The position numbers and the translations under genes are program-made. DNA of 64,000 nt. It comes from Trochalopteron elliotii. Its lineage: Eukaryota; Chordata; Aves; Passeriformes; Leiothrichidae. Shown here in pieces: positions 52,175 through 64,000 of this stretch (position 1 is the stretch's first letter; every line of letters begins with the position of its first letter). Under the pieces are notes generated by a model. It searched no databases. It worked only from the letters and a program-made list of their open reading frames with translations, and was not told the DNA's origin. The DNA lies in assembly GCA_024734555.1 (NCBI GenBank), contig JANPWX010000108.1, forward strand, positions 475,756 to 539,755, in the 5' to 3' direction.

Positions 52175-52668
52175 ATTTCACCTAACCTTGAATACTGTAT
52201 GCAGTTTTGAGTACCGCAGCATAAGAAAGATATAAAGCTATTAGATAGCATCCAAAGGAGGGCAACAAAGACGGTGAAGGGCCTCGAGGAGAAGTCATAT
52301 GAGGAGGGGCCTGTTCAGCCTGGAGGAGGCTGAGGACAGACCTCATTGCAGTTACAACTTCCTCCTCAGGGGAAGAGGAGGGGCAGACACTGACTTCTTC
52401 TCTGAGGTGACCACTGACAGGAGCCATGGGAATGGCCTGAACCTGTGTCAGAGGAGGTTTAGGTAGGAAAAGTTTCTTCATCAAGAGGATGTTTGGGCAC
52501 TGGAACAGGCTCCCCAGGGAAGTGGTCATAGCACCAGCCTGACAGAGTTCAGGAGGTGTGCAGACAATTCATATGGTGTGGCTTTTGGGGATGGTCCTGA
52601 GCAGGGCCCAGAATTGAACTCAATAATCCCTGTGGGTCTTTTTCAACACAGTATATTCTGTGATTTTG
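52175..52668 (+). mobile_element. CR1 LINE 3' fragment
   Basis: In sense order: CCTTGAATACTGTATGCAGTT, GGGCAACAAAGACGGTGAAG, CTGTTCAGCCTGGAGGAGG, GGCACTGGAACAGGCTCCCC and a terminal TATATTCTGTGATTTTGTG. It is nearly collinear with the copy at 28712-29222 but from another subfamily. The minus-strand open frame at 52182-52529 is its shadow. Confidence 0.92.
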
Positions 52669-54475
<1,807 letters not shown>

Positions 54476-55111
54476 TAGAAAAACTAATTTCACTTGTTTT
54501 CATAAGTCTAAGTATCATGGATTTAGCTGTCACTCTGAGAGCCTGAAAGTATTCCATATCAGAAAGATTTGTTGGAGATGCTAGGATTTGAGCTCAGATC
54601 TAGTAATGCAGAGTTATGTGCCTGCCAGTCATCAGCTTTACAAAACAAAATTTGTAGAAAAAAAAGTTCTGGTTATTTTTTACACTTAATAATTTGGTGG
54701 AGGAATTATTTTTCTTCAAGTTGTGTAATACTCAGAGTAAAGAGGTTGCATGTCATGCAATATTCAGAAAAAAAAAGAGAAAGGCAGGTCTAGTTTTCAG
54801 CATATTCACTTTTGTTTGCCTGCATTCTTATACCAGATGAATTTAGAATCTGAAGCAGAGCATTCAAAATTGTGCAGCAGCTCTCAGAAAGTGTTTAAGA
54901 AAAGATCTTTCACTAGTGAAGAAATTTAAGAATCAGTTGTTCACCTGTGAAGAACAGATCTTTGTTTGTTTCCTATTGAGTCTGGTTACATTCTATGAAT
55001 ATTTTTTTCATTTTAAAAAGTATTGCTAATGTATATCTCAGGTATCACAGATACTTCTTTCAGGAATAAATGGGAGTCATCCTGTAGTTGTTTCACATTT
55101 GCCAATTTCTG

Positions 55112-56440
55112 TGTCCCAAAATTAGTAGTAGTTAGAGTGTCTCCCAGAATCACCTACTCCTTTTCCTGCTGTGAGATAGGATTAAAAGAAAAGCAAAGCA
55201 GGCACAAACTTAAAAAATAGATTTATTACTAAACACTGAAAGAAGAAAATAATTATCAAAATGAAACCTTCAAAATACTTCTCCCCCAACTGTTCACTTT
55301 CCCACTGACAACATAAAGAGACAAAACCTAGAACTCTTGGTCAGTTTAGCACTCATGAAATAGTCTTTCATAAGTTCTTAGGGAGAGGAGCCTTCCTTAG
55401 GACTCCCATGGAGACATCGCCACAAGAAACACTTCTCTGGTGGCTCCTGTGTCGTGAATCTGCAGCTGCCTGGGCAAATTCTGCAAACTGTGAAGTCCCT
55501 CCCATTCAGTAGCTTTCCCGTTAGCGGTGCACATGGGCCATATCAGCTTATTTAGGGCACCATTTAAGGATGCTCTTTATCTATCTCCAAAATCATCTTC
55601 ATCTCAAGAAAGAGAGGTCTTCTTTTCTCTGGGGGCAGAGGACGTCTTCATCTCTGTCTTCCTGTGTTCAAAATTCTCCATTGGATCACAGCTATATCAG
55701 TCCACAGCTATGACTAGAAAATTGCATCCCCCTAAAAAGCATTCTGTATATGTCAGGGATATTTTAGTCCATTCTCTATGGCCGCACAAGAGAAGTCCAG
55801 CCCAAACTAGGCAACTCCTCAATCTCCTTCCAACTTAGGACTTCTACTGTCTCTTCACTGATTTCCGTTGAATGTGATGTCTCTCTATGGTTCTCTCTGG
55901 CTGTTCTCTCACCCAGAGAGAGGTTTTAATGTTTTGCAAGTTTCACATGTCAAGGAAAGAGTTAACATCTCGCCCAGGCCTGCAGATGGTAATGTGATCT
56001 CTGCCGGGTGGCGGCTGCTCTGGCTGCAGGGCTGTTGGATTTCAAAGCTGTGATAATGGGGGAAGGCTCAGGAACGCGCCGACCAGGATCTCAGTAGCCA
56101 GGCTGGTGGATGTCTCCCTGCTCAACCTCTCAGTCTCAGGCTGGGCACAACCCAGCCTCAGAGCTGCTCCCGGGGGGCCCGGGGGACATCTCCCTTGGCC
56201 CGGCCGGCAATGGGGTAGGCCTTAAGGTGGCCTAGATGTTAGCAGCTGCAGCCTCCCCTTGCCCTGCCGGCAGCTGATGGGGCCCGGCCCGGCTCAGCCC
56301 CACCGGGGCAGCAGCAGCAGCAGGCCATGCCAGGCCCAGGGAGCGGGGCCAGCTCGCCGCTCCTGTTACCTCTGTCAAATCCCGGAAGAAAGACAGCGAT
56401 TCCTGGCAATGCTCCGATTTTTAACCTTGTGTGTTGGCAG
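55112..56440 (-). mobile_element. Probable ERV LTR with GC-rich end (limits approximate)
   Basis: The segment has the look of an antisense LTR: at the low end, reading on the minus strand, a TAATAAATC polyadenylation signal (+ strand 55222-55227) is followed by a U5-like stretch ending near TTTTGGGACA. The high end, about 56040-56350, is strongly GC-rich with many CpG (ACGCGCC, CCCGGCCGGC, GGGCCCGGCCCGGC), unlike the surrounding intron. Parts resemble bird LTRs that I know by pattern. I could not find a target-site duplication, so the ends are estimates and the segment might be a composite of more than one element. Open frames at 55527-55838 and 56239-56512 are attributed to this repeat. Confidence 0.5.
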
Positions 56441-56472
56441 AGGCGTGTCACCTTTCTAATGACCATATTAGC

Positions 56473-57132
56473 TGTTATAAATTATCAACTAGCCAATCGG
56501 ACAGAAAAATAGTAAGTTTTATTTTTCCATTTTAAATCTATCTGGGACAGCCACAGGGAACAACATTCGAATGTTGGGTGAAACAGCCGACTGACAGCAG
56601 GGTTGCTATCTCGCACTGTTCCATGATTTGCTGGGGTTTGAGTCCGAGTTCTTATACTGTATTTTGTGCCTCCCGGCAGCAGAGGTATTGTGTTTTTCAA
56701 ATTCAAACCCAGTCTTTTCACTTGATGATGAACCCTGAACAGATTTCCCGGTGTTGGGCCGAGTTTGAAAGGACCTTCCAGGAATCCTCCTTTGGGATGA
56801 TGATGTCGTCAAATTCAGGGTCCACCCTCGAAATGGGTGTCGATGTGTTGATGGTGGGTTGATGGTGAGTTGATGGTGGGTTGATGGTCCGGGTGCCCAA
56901 GATCTGATTAGCTCAAGGAGCTACATCTTGGCAAGCCACCCTCCTTTCTGGTGTAAATCGAGATGTTAGTTTGTATACAAAGCATGTCCCGGCATTTGGT
57001 GAACGCCCATCCCAGTCTGAGAATCAAGGTTACTTTTTATACTCACAGGGTTATAGAAAATATACATTCTATCATCTGCTATAACTTCCTTCTATGTTTT
57101 AATTGCACAAATTTATAATCACATCTATTACA
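56473..57132 (-). mobile_element. Solo LTR copy 1 (long form, 660 bp) with 5-bp TSD
   Basis: The ends are TGTTATAAATT and TCTATTACA on the + strand, flanked by a perfect TTAGC duplication (56468-56472 and 57133-57137). The same two ends are shared with the sibling copy at 57927, and similarity stops exactly there, which confirms the limits. On the minus strand it has TATAAAAAG (about 57034-57041) and, about 510 bp later, AATAAAAC (56518-56523), then a 45-bp U5. The interior 56605-57034 is absent from copy 2 and carries an 11-bp minisatellite. Six open frames here (56485-56900) are shadows. Confidence 0.9.
56848..56890. repeat. 11-bp minisatellite inside LTR copy 1
   Basis: Nearly four units of TTGATGGTGGG, the second with one change (GAG) and the last incomplete. 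Confidence 0.9.
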
Positions 57133-57860
57133 TTAGCCGTCAGTTTTCATGCCTAGTCACTGATTGGTTTTGCTATAACTTCCTCAGAAGAATCACTTTT
57201 TTGCTAAACCGCCACTCATCTACACAAAATTTTAGCTTAAACCAATATTATCTTCAGATTCCCAGTGCCTGGACTATCATCTGAGAATCTTTAAGATATT
57301 CTGGCAATTTATTCCCAGTAAATTGATAAAAAATAATTTCAACACTTAGATCATTTGCTACCCTCATCCTAATGTCAGAAATTAAACTGTCTGCACCGCT
57401 AAACTTCACCTCCAGGGGTCCACTGGAAATTTTGATACTAAATAAGTTGTCTAAGGTAAGTTACTTAAAACCAGAGTCAATTATGAAATTCTGCAAATGT
57501 TGTATACCATCTCAGATGCATGCATAAAGGTCATGACAGCTCACTTCACCTTATACTCTGTGTTTAGATTTAGGGTGATTCTGGTAGCAAGGCATTTACT
57601 GGATTTTTTTCTTGGTGATTAAACCTATTGCACACAATCAAGCAATATCCATCCATATGCAAAAGAAAATATAATGAAAAGTGAGCTGAGTTACAATTTT
57701 GAATCATCAATAAGGTGCTTAGCACATCAATGCATTTTTTTAAATTAATAGCCTTCCAATATGTATATGCAGTAAGCGAATTAATATTATTTTACAGTTT
57801 AAGGTAGTATAGTAGAAGTGCGAGACTTAGGAAAATTTTATTTACCACAGGTACACAATC
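57133..57860. other. Intron sequence between the sibling LTRs
   Basis: About 730 bp that does not look retroviral. It includes GCTATAACTTCCTCAG near 57170, echoing CTATAACTTCCTTC inside copy 1. No coding potential was seen, so this is not the interior of a provirus between paired LTRs. Confidence 0.5.
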
Positions 57861-57914
57861 TATATGTATGTGCATGTGTTTATGTATATGCACATGTACA
57901 CACACACATACACA
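57861..57914. repeat. TG/CA-rich low-complexity tract
   Basis: Imperfect TATGTATGTGCATG and ACACACACATACAC repeats ending just before LTR copy 2. Confidence 0.8.
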
Positions 57915-57926
57915 ATGGCAAGAAAC

Positions 57927-58142
57927 TGTTATAAATGATCAACTAGCCAATCGGACAGAAAAATAATAAGTTTTATTTTTCCATTTTAAATCTATCTGGG
58001 ACAGCCACAGGGAACAACATTCGAATGTTGGGTGAAACAGCCGACTGACAGCAGGGTTTTATACTTACAGGGTTATAGAAAATATACATTCTATCATCTA
58101 CTATGCTTTAATTTGCACGAATTTATAGTTACATCTATTACA
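57927..58142 (-). mobile_element. Solo LTR copy 2 (short form, 216 bp)
   Basis: Shares both ends with copy 1: TGTTATAAATG at the left and TCTATTACA at the right. It is flanked by a 4-bp direct repeat AAAC (57923-57926 and 58143-58146). The first 132 bp differ from copy 1 at only two positions. It then skips the 430-bp interior and resumes at TTATACTTACAGGG. On the minus strand the order is TATAAAACC (58057-58063) then AATAAAAC (57972-57977), about 80 bp apart, a normal spacing for an LTR promoter and polyadenylation site. The 4-bp repeat does not match the 5-bp duplication of copy 1, so it could be chance. Confidence 0.85.
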
Positions 58143-61100
58143 AAACCAAACCAACAGCAGACAAAATCATCTTGGCATGTATTTCAGAAAATCTGTTAGG
58201 AAATACATATCCATCTCTTCATTTTCCTAGTATAACTCATAATCCAAATTCCTTCCTAAAACACACAAAATAGATGATTTTGAAAAGATTACTGACATCT
58301 CTGAGTTTGGGATGAAAAAGTAGCTTTAGGGGAGGATTAAACTCATTTCATTGCAGGTATTAATAACGTGGGTGTCTACACATAAACTCTGTGACTAAGC
58401 TCTCACAAGAGCCATTGGTGTAGTCAGTAGGGCTGAGAGCCATTTAATTCACCCTGAGTAGGCACCTGCACCTGATGAGAGGACTTGCTCACATCACTGG
58501 CTGTACTCTATTTGCTGTAGCTGCTGTTAGTCACCAGGGTCTTATTGCAGACACTTAAAACCAGGGTGACCTAAATCTCATCTCATTTGTTAGTCCACTA
58601 ACAAATATTTGGTTGAACTTTTTGTCCTCTCAAGTCCAAAGCCAGCAGCAGCAGAGCAAAGTTTGTATTTACAGACCCATGGGAGTCAGTGTGCTGACCC
58701 TAGAGAGTTGTGTTCAAGGGAAGATGTTGAGGACAGGTACAAGGCAACAATTCAGACTGTCTGGAATGCAGGCCCATTTTCACTCTTATTAAGCAGCAGC
58801 TCACTGTAAGAGTGCTTCCTGCCACTAAACAATGAGAAATTAGACTATAATCTGCTTCAGGAATAAAGAATTATACCTCTCTGCAGCTTAATGAAAACAG
58901 ATTTATTTCACGCAAAGTACAGTGAGCTCAACAGCAGACAAAACACTTTACTTCAGCATAGCTTATGATAGGTAACTTGAAATCCTTTTGAAGAAAAATA
59001 GCTGAAAGAAGGTCACCCATGTCTTGAGGGACATCTACTTCACTTACTGTGAGTTTCTGTCTGGTATACACCTTCTGAGGTTTCTAGTTATTGATCTGTC
59101 TCTTCATTAGAAAAACACAAAAGAGTAAGGTCAAAAGGTATTTTTATTTAATATTTAAGTGTCAAGTAACAAGAAAAGGTATACAAGGGAAAGCTGATTT
59201 TATTTGGTATTGACTACAGCCCAGAGCTCAGGATGAATACAAAAGCATTACTTGTAGTTTTCCATTTGTAGCCAGGTAGAGCTTGGTGTGGCTCTGTACC
59301 CCATGCTGGGAGGTGCTCTGGCTGTAGGAGCTGTCACAGCACAGAGATCTGCTGGCAATGAGGGCATGGCAGCACTGGTGGACAACAGGGAACCCCACGT
59401 ATTTTTATTTTTTTTTCTTTCAGGCCAGGATTTTTGTGGTGTTGGGGTCTGAAAAAAAACCTGGAGGCTGTAAAAGGAAATAATAACAAGAACTTTACCC
59501 TTCTTTGGAAGGTCCACATGATGAGAAAACAGCATAGAACTGGCTATATTTCCCCGAGAAATACTGCATTCGTTTTTATATTTGTCATTAAATTAAAAAG
59601 AAAATTATTTCTAATTTATAATATGGATTAATAACAACTTCTTGGAAATTCCTGAAGACCTCATATAGTAAGTAACAAGTATTCTAGCCTGAGAATGTCT
59701 AACTAGATCACTTCCAAAGAAAGCATATAATAGGAAAGGGAGAAGGCATGCTACACTCATTTTGCATCACCAGAATTCATCTCTTGTAGAAATGCATATG
59801 AGGGTGTGGATCAACTGCAGTGCAAAAGAAAGTACTTGAGAGATTAATCAAAGCAATCAGAATCACAGTGTGGTTCTGGTTATGGAAATATGCAGTTAGA
59901 TAGAAAGAATTTAGTGTTCCCTTCTTGCCCACTTTCTTCCAAGCCATAGAAGGAAAAAAGTTGATCCTTCCATCATGTGTTGTGCTATAACATGCTGTTT
60001 TTCAGATTCATTAAAATTGAGTGATTACTTTCAGTTTAGACTTTTGGAGTTCATATCCACATAACTAAAGTTTCCAGTGGTTTCATCCAATGTTTCTTTC
60101 TACAGCTCAACTGTCTAGAACTGCCCATGCAATCCAGAATCTCATTTGAGGGAGATAACAATAGTTTTCAGGTGTACATACACACATGACAAATTACAGT
60201 GAATTACACCCATGCAAAGTTCCAGGTCAGGGTTTTTAACTGTAACTTCCAAGAAAACAGTGTTCATACCAGCAGGATGGTTTTCTATTGTAAGTGTAGT
60301 CATCTCTTCCTTAACTAAATAAGGAGATGGGCTACAGCAATATGGGCTACTCTACTCTGACCGTTAATGCACATTTGATCTACAAAATTAGACTACAAGG
60401 AGGAAAAACCCTTTCAGAGGCATTTAGGATTGACATGAGATAGATACTCAGTACCAGCTGCTTCATTGTACAGATCTTCTCATATTCCCAAAATTACTTG
60501 TTAATACAGACATTGCCTATTCTGACTGCTTGGAGAAGCTGCTGTCCACATGCGAAGTCTGGACCAGTTTAGCGTGCAGGCTTAGGGCTAATTGTGTTCC
60601 TAAGGGCTTTCTTTGTAATGACCATAACTTATGGTCTTTTTGTGCCCTGTGGCATAACAAGGCCATCACCCAGCATCCACTCAGCCAGAAATCCCAGCCA
60701 CAAAGTCACACACTTTATCTGTACAATAGATGTCATAGCATTTAGTGGAGAAGGAGAGTTCCTCTTTGAAGGAAAGGAAGGGAATGTAGTGAGCAGAAGT
60801 GTGTTGCATTAACTTCTTCCAAAAGTAGCATGACACGCTTAGGTACTTCCTAAGAGCAGTGCCATCAGAATGAGTCTTCTGCCAGCAAGAGGAGAATCAA
60901 ATTTGTCTTTTCTCCTGTATTCTATTCTCCTGTGTTGAACAGACTTCTGGTACTTTTCAATCAGAAGGAGAAAAAAAAGGGAGAGAAGAGGTAAGTAGAC
61001 AGGTGATTCAGGTGCTTTAGATCACTAAAATAATTCAGTTCATATTAATTTAGTCTCCTAATTTTATGTGTTCTGATTAACATCTCAATTGCTTGGAACA

Positions 61101-64000
61101 TAGCATGAATCAATTTTTGGCAAATAACAGTAACATATGTTTATGTGATCCATGCAAACTAACACTCCCATGGAAACTCCACCTCTTTTAGAGTAAAGAA
61201 TTCACTGGAAATAAAACTGTCAGTCATGCTTCATAGCACACACTAATGTTTCCAAAGACATAGTGAGAAATATTACAGAGAATTTTCATCAATCTGTAGA
61301 AGTTTGATGTCTTAGAAAAGCTCAGCAAAAGTATTAGGAGAAATTCTGTAAATGGCAGCTTCCTCTCAAGAGGCAGATGTGTGATTTCCTTTCACCAACA
61401 GGTTTAGCTATAGTGTGTCTCTTTCAAAACAGATGCCCTGTAGGAGCTGTTTGTGCAATTTGAAAAGCAATTTCCTTGAGAAAATGTGATATATAGAAAG
61501 CAATACAATCTATCTCTTTTGCAGAACAATTCAAGAAGAGAAAATCACTATGAATTCAATCTGCTTTATGTTGTTCTTGACAAATTAAAAAAAAACCCCA
61601 TATATTTGATCCAAATGCTTCCTCTAAAAATATCTCATAATAATGTGTCATTTGCCCCCTGTCTGCACCTCTTAATAGGTCCTAAAATATCAAAATATTA
61701 AGCTAACACAGACAGCAGGACAAATCCCTTTTATGTTTGACAAGCATGGTTTAAATCATTACTAGCCATGAATCTGCTTACAGCAAAAATTTGACATGGC
61801 TTTTGCAGGAAAATCTTTCAACTAAATACCTCATCTTTTTAAGTCTAGTGTTCTTATAATCTTGAGTATTGGGGCTTTCCCATGAGTGAGGTCCCATATC
61901 GTAATAGTTTTTTTAGCTGTAAATATTCTTGTCCTATAATAATGACCCAGACAATTTACTTATTGATATCCCTAAACTTTCTGTGGTGACACAGTATTTA
62001 GATCTCTATAACCCTTTTCTATCATATCACAATAGTACATCCTTTTGATCAAAGATTCTACATACAGAAGCAAAACTGGAAAGAGACTAGGAAAAGACAA
62101 ATGCTTTCTAGAAGCCAATTTTCCTGTATCTCAAAGCAGTAGAGGTAAAAACCTTCACTGTATAATTTTGAGAGTCAGCTATTTATTCATTTTTCTGATT
62201 TTCAGCAGCTCAGTTTTAGAGGGGCAACTCTGATTTACACAAGCGGCAGGAAATTTGCCCTATGCGTAATTTAGAGAAGAAAACATGAGGAAACATATAT
62301 ATATTCATATATGTATCATGAAGAAACATTATGAATTCTTCTTGGATGTGGGCACATACACATACACATAAAAAAATGTTCATGAGTTGACTATCTGAAT
62401 AACCAACATATAGTGATAAAAAATCTTAAAAGAAGGCAACACAGATCCCCAACCCCTATCTCCTTCAGCAACTCGAGTTGAAAAATGGAAGTTAGCCTTT
62501 TCAAAAGAGCTAAACAATCTTAGTCACCAGTTTAAGAATAATCTGTTTGAATAAAGAGTAATTTATTCATCTTCAATATTCTTTTACATATAACTTTGTT
62601 TCATTTTTTATAATGTGAGAGCTATAAAATACATGTCTAATCATAATGATGTGTCACAGACACAGCAATTTAGAAATTGAGAAGACCATCTGGATAAGAT
62701 CAAAAAGTTCTGGCTTCCAGATCAGTTGTAAGCAAGCAGTGAAATCTAGTCATATAATATCTAATGTGTTCTTTTGACTTCCGTAGTTGGAAAATGTTAA
62801 TACTGAAATCTCAGAAATAATTCCTCAGAAAGAGAAATGCCATACAGAGTGCTGGCATTCACTGATAGAGTGACGTCAAGGCTGGATGGATGACTCTTGG
62901 CAGACATTATTTACTTTTGGCTTCACAGTAAAATGCAGTATTCAAAACTTCTGGTATACTCCATCCACTTACCTTGTTTCAAAGTCTTTTCTTCTTCAAG
63001 CACGAGAAGCTTCATATACCTCTCAAAAATAATCAGAAATCTGTGTAAAAAATGAACACAGGTTAGATTTCTACAGAAAGTGAAAGAGGAAAAAGCATAA
63101 CATATCATAAGATCTGTTTTGTTTCTGTGGCTTCCCAAATACTTATCCAGCAATGACAACACATATATCAACCAGACCAGTTTCCCATAATGCAGAATAC
63201 TATGGCTCCATAACTCTTTCTGTACAAATAAACAAAGAAGCCACATCAGACCACCTGCTGCAGATTCAATTCCAGCCCCAAGTGTCACACATCCTGACAG
63301 TGCAGAGGAAAGTCACAGGAATACAACCACTGTTTTTACAGGATGTTTCCTGCAACTACTCAGGCAGAACCTACAGCAGTCTCTGAGTTAGATGGTGATC
63401 TAGCTGATCTGCAGACCATGCATGCATCAATAGTCTTTGTGATTTCAATTTTTCTGTAAGAACTTCCTTGGGTTTTGCTGCTTTTTCCCAAAGGCACATT
63501 CCACAAAGTGAATATGATATTCATCCTGTCACTCTTTCAGTCTGATTCAGCTGAGCAGGACATACAGGATTTATCTATTCATGTCTCCATGAACAATCTC
63601 AGTGGAACCAGTAGCCTTAATACTTGCATCAGCATTGATATCACATAGTCCCTACAGATGTGTACTTCTGTGCCTATCATCTTCATGTGGGAAAAAACCC
63701 TATCTGGTTACAAAGAAAAGAGAGAGATTTTACATGACATTTGTGAGTGATAATGTATCTGTCTGGAGAATGGCTTGAAATCAAAAAGCCTCCTTGCAAA
63801 TTCTAGATCCTCGATTATAATAAAGGTCCAAGTACCTCCACATGGGCTAAGATTTCTGCTGGTGAAATATAGCTGAGTGCTGGGAAAAGTTGGGAAATGA
63901 AGACACAGAATTGAGAATTTTAAGTAATAAGTGAAAAGCAAAGTACATTTCAAACCAGTAACAGCTAATTGGTCAGCCTCAGAAATACTCAGTTACCAAA
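58143..64000. other. Intron sequence to the window end, no gene
   Basis: About 5.9 kb with no recognised repeat family. There is a slightly GC-richer patch at 59205-59400 and a TATATA-rich patch at 62297-62321. The 121-codon minus-strand open frame at 62923-63288 and others show no domain. Confidence 0.5.

Noticed and set aside
52182..52529. 115-codon minus-strand open frame
   Set aside because: It is antisense to a clear CR1 copy at 52175-52668.
56473..58142. Provirus with two LTRs around an interior
   Set aside because: The two LTRs have the same orientation, but each has its own flanking direct repeat and the 795 bp between them has no retroviral coding sequence. Two separate solo LTRs fit better.
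62923..63288. 121-codon minus-strand open frame
   Set aside because: Length is within chance expectation for this much sequence and the peptide has no recognisable domain, motif or splice context.

Overview
This is AT-rich vertebrate nuclear DNA, almost certainly from a bird. The repeats point to birds: the commonest interspersed repeat is the CR1 LINE with its typical 3' end of ATTCTATG-like repeats, and the rest are LTRs of endogenous retroviruses (ERVs) that resemble avian families. No bacterial-type gene organisation, operon, tRNA, rRNA or CRISPR array is visible.

Only one coding segment can be supported: a 172-bp internal exon on the + strand at 54296-54467. It encodes the cysteine-rich core of NALF1 (FAM155A), an auxiliary subunit of the NALCN sodium-leak channel. 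It has clean splice signals on both sides. The other 63.8 kb is best read as intron: the last 54 kb or more of the upstream intron, and the first 9.5 kb of the downstream intron. Very long introns are a known property of this gene. The other open reading frames in the window are short and look like chance or repeat-derived frames.

Layout. 1-2115: an LTR flanked by a 5-bp target-site duplication (TSD), then a CR1 copy. 2116-15768: plain AT-rich intron with an 84-bp tandem duplication and microsatellites, ending in a GGGAA pentanucleotide array that runs into a 351-bp assembly gap (15769-16119). 16120-34640: intron with scattered CR1 copies on both strands and several low-complexity tracts. 35342-37640: an LTR with a 6-bp TSD, then a CR1 copy split by a second LTR with a 5-bp TSD. 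37641-54295: intron with three more CR1 copies and a (CA)n tract. 54296-54467: the NALF1 exon. 55112-58142: a dense retroviral cluster containing a GC-rich probable LTR and two sibling LTRs, one with about 430 bp more internal sequence than the other. 58143-64000: unremarkable intron.

The main biological signals are the NALF1 exon, four LTR insertions whose exact ends are confirmed by target-site duplications read from the sequence, a nested insertion that gives a relative age, and the fact that all six LTR-type elements lie antisense to NALF1 while CR1 copies lie in both orientations. I found no evidence of a new gene system here.
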